Shown one piece after another: positions 31,527-40,648 of a DNA stretch of 64,000 nucleotides. The DNA lies in assembly GCF_000772945.1 (NCBI RefSeq), contig NZ_JPVN01000008.1, positions 101,248 to 165,247 of the forward strand, written 5' to 3'. Made by a program: the position numbers and the translations under genes. The stretch comes from Ureibacillus manganicus DSM 26584 (lineage in GTDB: Bacteria > Bacillota > Bacilli > Bacillales_A > Planococcaceae). The notes below the pieces were generated by a model, which made no database searches, was not told the origin of the DNA, and was given only the letters and a program-made list of their open reading frames with translations. Position 1 is the stretch's first letter. Each line of letters begins with the position of its first letter.

Positions 31527-32207
31527 ATGAAAAAAATTATAGTTGTTGATGATGACATCCACATTTTAGAACTTTTATATATTCATCTATCAGAGCAAGG
31601 ATATATTGTATTCAAAGCAAGAGATGGAATTAGTGCTTTAGAAATTCTTCATAAGGAAAACTGTCATATAGCCATTGTAGATGTAATGATGCCATTTATG
31701 GACGGTTATGAATTAACAAAGGTAATTAGGCAGCAGTTTAATATTCCTGTCATTCTCTTAACAGCCAAAAGTCAAATAGATGATAAAGAGAAGGGTTTTC
31801 AAGCTGGAACTGATGATTATGTAGTGAAACCTTTTGAGCCGAAAGAATTGAGCTATCGGATAAAAGCCCTTTTGCGGAGATATGACAATGTTACAGAAGA
31901 ATCTATTATTCGTATGGGAAGTACAACGATTAATAGAAAAAGCTACGAGGTTCAGATTGATGATCGGATATTCCTTTTACCTTTGAAGGAATTTGAACTT
32001 TTATATTTTCTTATGGCAAATCCTAAACAGGTTTTTTCAAGAGATCATCTTATTGAACAAATTTGGGGGATTGATTATGAAGGGGATGAAAGAACAGTAG
32101 ATGTTCATATTAAAAGATTAAGGGAACGCTTTACTCAGTTAACAGATGACTTTCAAATTAAAACAATACGTGGGATCGGCTATTCCCTTGAGGAAAAACG
32201 GTCATGA
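31527..32207 (+). CDS. hssR: HssR-like response regulator (OmpR/PhoB family)
   Basis: Receiver domain: DDD at residues 8-10, phospho-acceptor Asp in IVDVMMPFMDG (about 52), LLTAK and the Lys in DDYVVKPFE (about 102). Winged-helix domain ends with GDERTVDVHIKRLRERF, a phrase shared with S. aureus HssR. 226 residues. AAGGAGCGACC precedes ATG. Its stop overlaps the kinase start by four bases (ATGA). Confidence 0.8.
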   Translation: MKKIIVVDDDIHILELLYIHLSEQGYIVFKARDGISALEILHKENCHIAIVDVMMPFMDGYELTKVIRQQFNIPVILLTAKSQIDDKEKGFQAGTDDYVVKPFEPKELSYRIKALLRRYDNVTEESIIRMGSTTINRKSYEVQIDDRIFLLPLKEFELLYFLMANPKQVFSRDHLIEQIWGIDYEGDERTVDVHIKRLRERFTQLTDDFQIKTIRGIGYSLEEKRS

Positions 32208-33589
32208 AATCTCTTTACGTAAAGTTTGTCGTCGTTACGGTTGGAATCATGATATTAAGTAGTATTTTAGCATTTTTAATATCAAATGCCTATTATCAAC
32301 AAAAGTTAAAACCCGACAACGATAGTAAAATCACGAAAATAGCGGAGTCCGTTACAACTTATATTAATGAGAATTCAGATACTAATTTAAATGTGTACCT
32401 GGATCATATTTCCTCCATTGGTTATCAGCTTTACGTAATAGATGAAATGGGAGAAGAAGGTTACTGGGGTGCAGGATTTAGAGATAACAGTCTGCCAGTA
32501 TCAATCAAAGAGCTTGTGTTAAATGGGAATACGTATCATGGAATTCTTAACTTTCCACAAGAAACTTTCGTAACAGGCTTTTTTGCTAATGAATTAAAAA
32601 ATACAATAGGGGTTCCATTTACACATAACGAAAAAAAATACGCTCTTTTCATTAGACCAGATATTAAACTTCTTTTTAACGAAATGCATCTGTTATTTGG
32701 ATGGTTACTAATTTTTACAATATTTTTGAGTATTGTTATGGTAATTTTTAGTACTAAATATTTGGTAAAACCCATTTCAAAACTAACTTCAGCCACAAAA
32801 TCACTCTCGAATGGTCATTTTAATGTGGAACTTGATATTAATCGTAATGATGAGCTTGGAGAGCTTTCCAATAGTTTTTTAAGCATGGCTAGAAAACTAG
32901 AACAAATGGATGACGTGAGAAAGGAATTCATCTCGAATATTTCTCATGATATTCAGTCACCATTGTCTAATATAAAAGGGTATACAAAGCTTTTGGAAAA
33001 TGGATCAATTAGTCAGCAAGAAAAAGAGCAGTTTGTTTCAATTATTCATGACGAAATTAGCAGATTATCAAATTTAACGAAACAATTGTTACTTCTTGCC
33101 TCTTTAGATCGTGGTGATGATATTTTAAAGAAAAAGTCATTCAATATTGGTCAACAAATAAAAGAATTAGTACGAAGTTATCAATGGCTAGTAGGTGAGG
33201 AAGGGATTATGCTTAGCTACACACTGCCAGATGTCACTGTATTTGGTGATCCATCTTTACTCAATACAGTTTGGGATAACTTACTTTCAAATGCCATTAA
33301 ATATAATAACCCAGGCGGAAGTATTGTGATAACACTTGAAAAAAGGGAACATTCAATCTTTGTTCGGTTTAAAGATACAGGAATAGGGTTAAACAGTGTT
33401 GAAATTGACAGGATATTCGACCGGTTTTATCGTGCAGATACTTCTCGTACACGGACAATTGAAGGAACAGGATTAGGCTTATCTATCGTTTGGACAATTA
33501 TCAAACTGCATGATGGTGATATACAAGTGGAAAGTATTGAAAATGAAGGGACTATGTTTGTTGTAGAGTTACCATTAAGTCATAACTGA
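32204..33589 (+). CDS. hssS: HssS-like sensor histidine kinase
   Basis: 461 residues: two transmembrane helices (about 7-26 and 162-185) around a sensor loop of about 135 residues, HAMP linker, H-box SNISHDIQSPLSNIKGYTK (phospho-His about residue 248), N-box NTVWDNLLSNAIKY, G-boxes DTGIGL and GTGLGLSIVW. Domain sizes agree with HssS. SHDIQSP replaces the common SHELRTP. Haem sensing is inferred from the neighbouring transporter and operators. Confidence 0.8.
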   Translation: MKSLYVKFVVVTVGIMILSSILAFLISNAYYQQKLKPDNDSKITKIAESVTTYINENSDTNLNVYLDHISSIGYQLYVIDEMGEEGYWGAGFRDNSLPVSIKELVLNGNTYHGILNFPQETFVTGFFANELKNTIGVPFTHNEKKYALFIRPDIKLLFNEMHLLFGWLLIFTIFLSIVMVIFSTKYLVKPISKLTSATKSLSNGHFNVELDINRNDELGELSNSFLSMARKLEQMDDVRKEFISNISHDIQSPLSNIKGYTKLLENGSISQQEKEQFVSIIHDEISRLSNLTKQLLLLASLDRGDDILKKKSFNIGQQIKELVRSYQWLVGEEGIMLSYTLPDVTVFGDPSLLNTVWDNLLSNAIKYNNPGGSIVITLEKREHSIFVRFKDTGIGLNSVEIDRIFDRFYRADTSRTRTIEGTGLGLSIVWTIIKLHDGDIQVESIENEGTMFVVELPLSHN

Positions 33590-33594
33590 TTTTT

Positions 33595-33639
33595 TACCCT
33601 CTATTGACGATCTGAAATCGTCAATGGAGGGTATTTTTG
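33595..33639 (+). terminator. Terminator after hssS
   Basis: TACCCTC-TATTGACGAT pairs with ATCGTCAATG-GAGGGTA, then TTTTTG. Confidence 0.85.
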
Positions 33640-33648
33640 TAATCTCTT

Positions 33649-33681
33649 ATTCATCCTCTATTCATATTGATTAAGTAAATT
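33649..33681 (+). promoter_or_regulatory. Second HssR-like direct repeat and promoter
   Basis: ATTCAT (33649) and ATTCATATT (33660) again have an 11-nt period, with TAAATT (33676) 16 nt after the second half-site: the same geometry as at hrtB. The first base of each half-site is A instead of G. Confidence 0.6.
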
Positions 33682-33721
33682 ATAGAAGTAGATAAAGAGG
33701 GTATGAAAAGGAGGAACTATT

Positions 33722-34111
33722 TTGAAGAATTATAGTCTAGTATTATTACGATTTGCTAGTGTTTTTGGTTTAATAGGAGCAATATTAGGTGCTCATATGG
33801 CAGGTGCAGGTTCTTATGCGTTTCGTCCCGTCCATGCACATATCTTAGTAGTTGGATGGCTAAGTTTATTTGCATGGGCTGTATACTATAAGGTTTTTCA
33901 GACAAAAAAAACGGTTACTGCAAAAATCCATGTTTGGAGTGCAATAATAGGTACTGTTGGCCTTACGTTTGGCATGTGGTTGTACATGGTAAAGCCATTT
34001 AATCTACCAGAAGTTATAACATTAGTCCTTTATATTGGTGGAGGAGTTACCTTACTTATAAGTTATATAATCTTTTGTTTCATTACACTAGTTTACAAAG
34101 AAGATAGATAA
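33722..34111 (+). CDS. Small His-containing membrane protein, candidate haem-stress gene
   Basis: 129 residues with four hydrophobic helices (about 8-28, 37-57, 70-89 and 98-121). Histidines at 25, 38 and 40 (GAHMAG, VHAHILVVGW) and near 70 resemble the HAH-type haem-ligand helices of the haem-copper oxidase/NorB subunit I superfamily, though it is far too short to be one. TTG 33722 follows AAGGAGGAAC. Position behind an HssR-like repeat suggests haem-dependent control. Function unknown. Confidence 0.6.
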   Translation: MKNYSLVLLRFASVFGLIGAILGAHMAGAGSYAFRPVHAHILVVGWLSLFAWAVYYKVFQTKKTVTAKIHVWSAIIGTVGLTFGMWLYMVKPFNLPEVITLVLYIGGGVTLLISYIIFCFITLVYKEDR

Positions 34112-34187
34112 TATATATAAATGGTTAAAGGTTAAAAACAGTGTATTTAATTTTTCTTATATAAATAATACCATTAAAGGTTTGTAT

Positions 34188-34293
34188 CTAGAGAGGTCAG
34201 CAAAAGATTGACTAATCTCTCTAGTGGAATCTTGCCATATATAAATGAAATTTTTTAAGACGCTGCAATATTTTGCATGCGTCTTAAATTTTG
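34188..34293 (+). terminator. Two tandem hairpins
   Basis: CTAGAGAG ... CTCTCTAG (34188-34224) without a T-run, then AAGACGC ... GCGTCTT (34257-34285) followed by AAATTTT. The rest of the 34112-34408 gap is AT-rich with no gene seen. Confidence 0.55.
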
Positions 34294-34408
34294 CGCTAGT
34301 TAGGATTAAATTTTAATATTTATTTTTTTTTAGAATAATATTGTAACGAAATTTAAAAGCGTACGTCTATATCGTTTGAAGTTTAAAATGAATAGGAGAA
34401 AATAGATT

Positions 34409-34894
34409 ATGAAAAAGCTACAGATGTTTTTTATGATAACAATTATAGGAGGATTGCTACTGGCAGGTTGTTCACAAGGCGCACCAAGTGCAGTTGAACC
34501 TGAGTTAACTACAACTCAAATGGTAGACGAGATGTTATCGAAAGTTGAGCAGCCGATGATGATGGAATTAACTGATAATCAAGTAAAGGATATATATAAC
34601 ATTGATTTAGAAGATCTTGAAGATTATGCCATTAGAATTCCAATGATGAATATTAAGACAAATGAAATTGCTATTTTAAAAGTAAAAGATTCATCTAAAG
34701 TATCAGCAGTGGAAGAAGCTGTGAAACAAAGAGCAGAAAGTGTGCAAAAGCAGTTTGAGACATATCTTCCAGACCAATATGAGAATGCTAAAAACTATAA
34801 TCTAGTAACGAAAGGTAACTATATATTGTTTGTCATTTCAGAACAATCGGACGAGCTTATTGAAATATATGATAGTTTCTTTAACCAACAATAA
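34409..34894 (+). CDS. DUF4358 lipoprotein
   Basis: Lipobox LLAGC at about residues 17-21, then a DUF4358-type domain: TTTQMVDEMLSKVEQP, VKDIYNIDLEDLEDYAIRIP, and a Tyr/Lys-rich KGNYILFVISEQSDEL end. ATG follows TAGGAGAAAATAG. Only three bases separate it from the MBOAT gene, and DUF4358, MBOAT and DHHW proteins are a recurring trio, so an accessory role in extracellular acylation is likely. Confidence 0.8.
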   Translation: MKKLQMFFMITIIGGLLLAGCSQGAPSAVEPELTTTQMVDEMLSKVEQPMMMELTDNQVKDIYNIDLEDLEDYAIRIPMMNIKTNEIAILKVKDSSKVSAVEEAVKQRAESVQKQFETYLPDQYENAKNYNLVTKGNYILFVISEQSDELIEIYDSFFNQQ

Positions 34895-34897
34895 ACA

Positions 34898-36283
34898 ATG
34901 GTTTTTAGCAGTATAATCTTTTTATTCTTATTCTTGCCAGCTGTATTAACACTTTACTATTGTTCGCCAAGAAGAATACGAAACTTAATTTTACTTTTAA
35001 CGAGTCTGTTCTTCTATGCATGGGGAGAACCGGTTTACATTGTTATCATGCTAGTGTCTACTGTTACAGATTACTACTTCGGTTTGTTGCTAGATAAACC
35101 TGGATTAAGTCCCGTTAAACGAAAGTGCGTTGTTGCATTATCGATTGTTGTCAATCTGACACTGTTATCTTATTTTAAATACGCAGATTTTATTATTGAG
35201 AATGTAAATGGATTGTTCGGTACACATATTCCGTTAACAGAACTACCGCTGCCTATTGGCATATCCTTTTACACATTTCAGTCGATGTCCTACATTATAG
35301 ATGTATATAGAGGGACAGTGAAGGCGCAGAGAAATTGGATTGATTTTGGAGCATATGTATCGTTGTTTCCACAGTTAGTGGCAGGTCCAATTGTACAATA
35401 TAACACAATTGCCCATCAGCTTAATAACCGGTCAGAAAGTATAGAACTGTTCGCAGAAGGAATTCGTAGATTTACAATCGGACTATCAAAGAAGGTTCTA
35501 CTTGCGAATAATATTGGCTTGCTCTGGGATATAATTTCGAGCTCCCAGCCAGAGTCGTTGCCTATGTTTACTGCCTGGTTGGGGATTATTGCGTTTGCCT
35601 TCCAAATTTACTTCGATTTTAGTGGATATTCTGATATGGCCATTGGTCTTGGGCTTATGTTTGGTTTTCGGTTTAACGAAAATTTCAACAAGCCATATAG
35701 TTCCCAGAGCATAACAGACTTTTGGAGAAGATGGCATATTTCGCTGGGGAGTTGGTTCAGAGAATATGTTTATATACCTCTTGGAGGCAATCGGAATGGT
35801 TTACTTAAACAATCGCGGAACATTTTGATTGTCTGGCTACTTACAGGTTTTTGGCATGGAGCAAGCTGGAATTTCATTTTATGGGGAATGTATTTTGGTG
35901 TCATCCTTATGTTTGAAAAATGGTGGGGGTTAAAGCTATTGGCGGCCTTACCACGATGGGTTCGGCATGCATATGCAATTGTACTTATTTTAATAGGATG
36001 GGTATTATTCGCATTTGAAACACCTACCTTAATTGTTGGTTACCTATCGGCTATGGCAGGTTTTAATAATCAACCGCTATGGAATGCTGAGACGGGATAC
36101 TTTGTCTATACGAACGCTGTTTTATTGGTCGTATTAGTCATCGCCTCTTTACCAAAGAAACAAGCGTTTAAAGCCAATAAATTATCACTGTATCATCTAG
36201 TTTGGTATGGCTTTATCTTCTTATTATCAGTCGCCTATTTAGTAGACGCAACATTTAATCCATTTTTGTATTTCCGTTTCTAA
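34898..36283 (+). CDS. MBOAT O-acyltransferase (AlgI/DltB/PatA type)
   Basis: 461 residues, about 11 membrane helices. Family core: FYTFQSMSYIIDVYRG, WRRWHISLGSWFREYVYIPLGG (in two parts) with the first invariant His region, and the catalytic His in TGFWHGASWNFILWG. It should pass acyl groups across the membrane to an extracellular acceptor with the DHHW protein downstream. No clear ribosome binding site beyond its overlap with the end of the lipoprotein gene, hence translational coupling. Confidence 0.9.
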   Translation: MVFSSIIFLFLFLPAVLTLYYCSPRRIRNLILLLTSLFFYAWGEPVYIVIMLVSTVTDYYFGLLLDKPGLSPVKRKCVVALSIVVNLTLLSYFKYADFIIENVNGLFGTHIPLTELPLPIGISFYTFQSMSYIIDVYRGTVKAQRNWIDFGAYVSLFPQLVAGPIVQYNTIAHQLNNRSESIELFAEGIRRFTIGLSKKVLLANNIGLLWDIISSSQPESLPMFTAWLGIIAFAFQIYFDFSGYSDMAIGLGLMFGFRFNENFNKPYSSQSITDFWRRWHISLGSWFREYVYIPLGGNRNGLLKQSRNILIVWLLTGFWHGASWNFILWGMYFGVILMFEKWWGLKLLAALPRWVRHAYAIVLILIGWVLFAFETPTLIVGYLSAMAGFNNQPLWNAETGYFVYTNAVLLVVLVIASLPKKQAFKANKLSLYHLVWYGFIFLLSVAYLVDATFNPFLYFRF

Positions 36284-36294
36284 GGGGTGAAAAC

Positions 36295-37437
36295 TTGAAG
36301 AAGAATGCTGAACGACTATTAGTTGTTTTCTTTGTTGGCACATTGTTTCTGTTGTCGTTGTTATTTTTCTTTTTGCCACACCTCCGATTTTCTGAACTGG
36401 AAAACAGATTTTTACAGCGCCCACCAAAGATGACACTCGAAAATGTTTTGTCATCAAATTATGCAACAGAAGCTGAGAGCTATGTAACGGATCATTTTCC
36501 GTTTCGCGATCAATGGCTTTGGATAAAGTCGGTGAGTGAACAAGCCCGGCTGCAGCAGGAGAATAATGGAATTTATAAGGGGAAAGATGAGTACTTATTT
36601 GAGAAGTTTTTGCAACCTGATTATCATAAGCTTCAGAGATATATAGAAGGGGTAAATACTTTTGGAGATAATCATACGGATGTAGACATAACCTTTATGT
36701 TGGCGCCTACATCCGTAGGGCTTTATCCCGAGCGCTTACCATGGCTAGCCCCATCTTATTCTCAAGAAGATGTAAGTGAATTTGTCAGCAACTATCTAGA
36801 TAACGACATAACGTATATGGATGGTTTTGATTTCCTTTCTCCCCATGCATCTGAATCTATTTACTATCGCACCGATCATCATTGGTCGACGTATGGAGCC
36901 TATTTGGCGTATGTTGCTTATATTGAAAAGAAGGGGTGGCAACCTCTTTCACAAGATGACTTTATAATCAAGGAAGTGAGCAATTCGTTTCTGGGTAGCT
37001 ACCATACTAGAAGTCAGTTTCATGGACTATCTCCGGATATGATTGAAGCTTACCTACCTATTGAGCAAGTAGCAACCGAGATTTTTATAGCTGATACGAA
37101 TGAAACACTTTCAAGTATGTATGATGAAAGTTTTCTTGGAAAAAAGGATCAATACGCCTATTTTCTAGGTGGCGTTCATGCACTAATGACAATTAAATCA
37201 GACCTTGATAAACTGGACATTAAACAAGATAAGCTACTCATTATTAAAGATTCCTATGCACACAATGTCATTCCATTCCTGACAAACCACATACCAGAAA
37301 TTCATGTAATAGATATTCGGTATTATAATGGCAGTATTGGTGAGTATATGTCTGATAATGGACTGAAGGATGTATTATATATATTTAATATCTCCACATT
37401 TGTTGAAGATGCATCACTATTAAAGTTAAATAATTAG
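36295..37437 (+). CDS. DHHW family protein (AlgJ/AlgX-like acyltransferase)
   Basis: 380 residues: signal anchor (about 8-30), then an SGNH-like domain with the name-giving motif YRTDHHWSTYGAYLAY (about 196-211) and a Ser in IIKDSYAHNVIPF near residue 319. TTG 36295 follows AAGGGGTGAAAAC. As in alginate acetylation, the MBOAT protein would deliver the acyl group and this protein attach it to a cell-surface polymer; the polymer is unknown. Confidence 0.85.
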   Translation: MKKNAERLLVVFFVGTLFLLSLLFFFLPHLRFSELENRFLQRPPKMTLENVLSSNYATEAESYVTDHFPFRDQWLWIKSVSEQARLQQENNGIYKGKDEYLFEKFLQPDYHKLQRYIEGVNTFGDNHTDVDITFMLAPTSVGLYPERLPWLAPSYSQEDVSEFVSNYLDNDITYMDGFDFLSPHASESIYYRTDHHWSTYGAYLAYVAYIEKKGWQPLSQDDFIIKEVSNSFLGSYHTRSQFHGLSPDMIEAYLPIEQVATEIFIADTNETLSSMYDESFLGKKDQYAYFLGGVHALMTIKSDLDKLDIKQDKLLIIKDSYAHNVIPFLTNHIPEIHVIDIRYYNGSIGEYMSDNGLKDVLYIFNISTFVEDASLLKLNN

Positions 37438-37514
37438 TTTTATTGTTGCATTAACAACTCTATCAATGTGAGTAGTATATGAATAAATTTTTCCAAAGAA
37501 CGAACTGAAATATT

Positions 37515-37598
37515 AAAACCATCTATTAAATCTGAAACAATAGATGGTTTTAAATTACCCAAGGCGTTAATCCAAGAAGAAGGATTAATGCTTTTTTT
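37515..37598 (+). terminator. Two terminators: operon end and module A
   Basis: AAAACCATCTATT / AATAGATGGTTTT (37515-37551), then module A GGCGTTAATCC / GGATTAATGC with TTTTTTT (37563-37598). Confidence 0.85.
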
Positions 37599-37709
37599 AT
37601 TGAAGTAATAACGGGGCAGTTTTTCTATACAATGAAAAGAAAAATCGTGAACATTGAAGGATTTAGCATATTGTTTCGATATCGAGGCTAAAGCTATGGA
37701 GGAAGTAGT

Positions 37710-38336
37710 ATGTTTATAGTTAAAACAATTATTTTATGGATTATTATATCAACTCTAATTAATGCATATTTAATGTCATTACCCACACCTGTTTTACGAA
37801 AAAGAGATTATCCAGCTAGCTACCTTATTCAACAAAATAATCGAATAGATTTTCAGGACAATAAGGAATGTGCTGCATTTTCAACAGCGTATCTGTTGCG
37901 CCATTTTGGTATGGAGGCTGAGGGTGAAGCATTATATCGACATTTCCCTAGTAAAACGAGGACAGGCACTGTATATCCAAAGGGAATCCGAACGGTGTTA
38001 AGGGAAAAGGGCTTTAAAACAAACTATTATAAAGGGAATATAAATACATTAAAGTACGAGGTTAGTAAAGGAACTCCCGTAATTGTTTTTATTAAAGTGC
38101 GAGAGGGTTATAATAATTTACATTTTGTCCCTGTCGTAGGCTATGACGAGGAGTATATTTACCTTTCAGAATCATTAATGCATCTGGTGAATTATGATGA
38201 TCACAAGAGCTTTAATCGAAAAGTTCCGATTAATGAATTTAAGAAACTATGGAATATAAAGAACATTCATATGCTTCTTTATAGCAATACTTACATAACT
38301 GTAGACGCTACAAAAATGAAGAAGTTATTGAACTAA
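37710..38336 (+). CDS. C39-like cysteine peptidase family membrane protein
   Basis: N-terminal membrane anchor (about 5-24), then the papain-like C39 pattern: Cys in DNKECAAFSTAYLLRHFG (about residue 53), His in NLHFVPVVGYDEEYIYLSES (about 134). C39_2-type stand-alone proteins occur at the cell surface of bacilli; the substrate is unknown. ATG 37710 follows TGGAGGAAGTAGT. Confidence 0.8.
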   Translation: MFIVKTIILWIIISTLINAYLMSLPTPVLRKRDYPASYLIQQNNRIDFQDNKECAAFSTAYLLRHFGMEAEGEALYRHFPSKTRTGTVYPKGIRTVLREKGFKTNYYKGNINTLKYEVSKGTPVIVFIKVREGYNNLHFVPVVGYDEEYIYLSESLMHLVNYDDHKSFNRKVPINEFKKLWNIKNIHMLLYSNTYITVDATKMKKLLN

Positions 38337-38384
38337 AGAGTAGTACCAGTAGGATACTGTGAAAGTTTGAAATTAAAGTAATGG

Positions 38385-38417
38385 GGCGTTGATCTAAAAA
38401 GGATTAATGCATTTTTT
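38385..38417 (+). terminator. Module A terminator
   Basis: GCGTTGATC / GGATTAATGC hairpin then TTTTTTT. Confidence 0.8.
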
Positions 38418-38482
38418 TGAAATATTGAACTACCTGGGCTTTAAACATTGAAATAATGACACCATTAAAAGGAGGGAGAATT

Positions 38483-39061
38483 TTGGATAATTCACTTTTG
38501 ATGAAGACTGAAACATCCTATACTTTGAACTTTTTGATTTACATACAAAATATTTTTCTCAATCAAAATACAAATAAAGAAAAATTAAAATTTCCTTATT
38601 TCTCAAACAGACTAACATTTAAAGAGAACTTTGAATTAAGGTATAAGGAACTGTGGATTGAATCATCACAAAGAATATATAGCGATGATGTTAACGATTT
38701 AAGAATATTTAATGATGAAAAAGATTTATTTTACCAAAAGCTATTTAAGATTCATCCAGATAGTTTGACAGATTTTAATGAAGTTTATCACTCCTTTCAA
38801 GTTTGGTGGGAAAGCTTTGCAGGGCGATTTTCGGTGGAAGGGTCTATCAATGAAATAGGTCAAAATTTATATTTGGAATTGGCAAATTCTATAAAGAATA
38901 GTGAAATCGAACCTCAAAAGCACTTAAATATAATTATAATTTATGATGAATGTTTATTAGCTAATAATGAAGTCTATTCATACTTTGCAATTCTTCCTAT
39001 AAAAGATTTTTTTCTTAACTATAAAGAAGTAGTTTATAAATTAAAAGAATGTCTCTATTAA
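38483..39061 (+). CDS. Hypothetical protein, 192 aa
   Basis: TTG 38483 lies 8 nt after AAAAGGAGGG; the in-frame ATG 38456 is upstream of that site. The soluble, charged, helical product has VYHSFQVWWESFAGRFSVEG in its centre and IIIYDECLLANNEVYSYFAI near the end. No family or motif recognised. Ends at a module A terminator. Confidence 0.6.
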   Translation: MDNSLLMKTETSYTLNFLIYIQNIFLNQNTNKEKLKFPYFSNRLTFKENFELRYKELWIESSQRIYSDDVNDLRIFNDEKDLFYQKLFKIHPDSLTDFNEVYHSFQVWWESFAGRFSVEGSINEIGQNLYLELANSIKNSEIEPQKHLNIIIIYDECLLANNEVYSYFAILPIKDFFLNYKEVVYKLKECLY

Positions 39062-39067
39062 GCTAAC

Positions 39068-39104
39068 GGGGGCATTGATCTAAAACAGATTAATGCATTT
39101 GTTT
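39068..39104 (+). terminator. Module A terminator
   Basis: GCATTGATC / GATTAATGC hairpin then ATTTGTTTG, preceded by CTAACGGGG. Confidence 0.75.
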
Positions 39105-39166
39105 GTAGTTATTGAACGGAGCAGTTACTTAAATAAAGACTATACATTTTCTATATTCGCTGTAAT

Positions 39167-39405
39167 ATGTTTCAAGATAAAGAAATGGTCAATGATTATC
39201 TAGCTGGATTAAATGCAAGCTTAACTGGGTAGACAAATATCACTGCACAAACTAATAATGCTGAACTCAGACAGACATTAATACAATTGCGAAATCAAGA
39301 TGAATCACGTCAACGAACTTTATACAGTTATGCCCTTCAGCGTCAGCTTCAGAAGAGGTCGTTCAGCAATTGCGAAACCAATTAATATCTGACATGCAAA
39401 ACTAA
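39167..39405 (+). pseudogene. CotF-like spore coat protein pseudogene
   Basis: ATG 39167 starts MFQDKEMVNDYLAGLNASLTG, the beginning of the CotF/YraD-like coat family, then TAG (39230). The frame continues with NAELRQTLIQLRNQDESRQ and RTLYSYALQ, then shifts to SEEVVQQLRNQLISDMQN ending at TAA 39405. So one nonsense codon and one frameshift or small deletion have inactivated the gene. It stands just before the cupin gene, which also looks spore-related. Confidence 0.85.
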
Positions 39406-39469
39406 GTTAGAAGCCGAACTTTGTATTAGGATTTTTATTTTACCTAACCCAAACTATAGAGTTGGAAGG

Positions 39470-39496
39470 CACAGATTAAAAAGTAGGCATATAATA
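39470..39496 (+). promoter_or_regulatory. Mother-cell (sigma-K/sigma-E-like) promoter candidate
   Basis: CAC (39470-39472), 15 nt, CATATAATA (39488-39496) fits the mother-cell consensus AC ... CATAnnnTA. It lies 30 nt before the cupin gene. Confidence 0.45.
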
Positions 39497-39525
39497 GTAC
39501 ATCATTTTGCGAAAGGGTTGAAAAA

Positions 39526-40347
39526 ATGTATTATCCTCCCAATGGGTATCCATATCAACACCCATATTACAGTAATGCATCGATGTATCATTATGGTGGA
39601 AACACAAACCAGTGGAATTCTTCATGGCCTGTTCTTGTAAACCATTTTGACTCATATCAAGTACTAAATGGTAATAATAGTTTGCCAATCAGGGATTACG
39701 GAAGAAATCCTTTTGTTATAAATATTAATGAGATAACGAAACAAAATAATACGTTTCGTACTGCATTGTGGACTGGAAGCCACCTACAGACTACATTAAT
39801 GAGCTTGAAACCTGGAGAAGATATCGGTTTAGAAATGCATCCTGACGTTGATCAGTTTTTACGTATCGAACAGGGTCAAGGTATTACTCAAATGGGTAAA
39901 AGCAAGAATCAATTAGACTTTAGAAGAAGAGTTGAGGATGATTCGGCTATTTTTGTACCTGCTGGAACATGGCACAACTTAACAAATACAGGGAATATTC
40001 CGTTAAAGCTATATTCAATCTATGCACCACCAAATCATCCATTTGGAACGGTTCATTCAACAAAAGCAGATGCAATGTCTGCAGAGAAAGGGAACGCTCA
40101 TCATAATGGAACTCCTAACATTGATGGTAAATCACCAGATGAATGGATACAATACACGAAATTTTTAGTCAACGAAGGGTTAGAAGATGTTAAAAGAGGA
40201 ATAAATGCAACACACATTCTACAAGAATTTATACTCATGGGAGTTCTTGTAGGTAAAGGATATACTCCTGAAAAAGCATATGAACTGGTGGAAGAATGGG
40301 AAAAAACAGGGGTATCGAAACTACTGCAACAAAGCAAAAAGATGTAG
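39526..40347 (+). CDS. Cupin domain protein with Tyr-rich N-terminus, possible spore coat component
   Basis: 273 residues. The first 30 (YPPNGYPYQHPYYSNASMYHY and so on) are Tyr/Pro-rich like coat proteins. The cupin metal motifs follow: EMHPDVDQFLRIEQGQG (about 104-120) and PAGTWHNL (about 145-152). A helical tail contains VLVGKGYTPEKAYELVEEWEK. ATG 39526 follows GAAAGGGTTG. The mother-cell-type promoter and adjacent coat pseudogene suggest a role in the spore; enzymatic activity unknown. Confidence 0.75.
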   Translation: MYYPPNGYPYQHPYYSNASMYHYGGNTNQWNSSWPVLVNHFDSYQVLNGNNSLPIRDYGRNPFVININEITKQNNTFRTALWTGSHLQTTLMSLKPGEDIGLEMHPDVDQFLRIEQGQGITQMGKSKNQLDFRRRVEDDSAIFVPAGTWHNLTNTGNIPLKLYSIYAPPNHPFGTVHSTKADAMSAEKGNAHHNGTPNIDGKSPDEWIQYTKFLVNEGLEDVKRGINATHILQEFILMGVLVGKGYTPEKAYELVEEWEKTGVSKLLQQSKKM

Positions 40348-40388
40348 AAGAATAAAGGGAAATGTGAAAAAACCACATTATAAGATAA

Positions 40389-40514
40389 TGTAAACTATGG
40401 TTAAATATAGAGAAAGAATTAGTTTCTAAATTAGAACTATTAAAAGTAAAAGCTCTGTTTGGTGTTGACGGAAGTTTAGATGTACTAGAGGGAAAAGTAA
40501 AAGTTATCATTTAA
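40389..40514 (+). pseudogene. Possible gene remnant without a start codon
   Basis: A frame ending at TAA 40512-40514 reads NIEKELVSKLELLKVKALFG and DGSLDVLEGKVKVII. It looks like coding sequence but lacks ATG, GTG or TTG. Family unknown. Confidence 0.25.
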
Positions 40515-40648
40515 TGAAACGGTATGACTTTCGACAACTACATGGACTTGAAATTGAATTTTTAAAGATCATTTTCAGAAGCGAATTGATTTAGTCATAT
40601 TGGATGATATTAAGCTGCTTTAAAGGCGAGTATCCTAAGGAGTAAATT

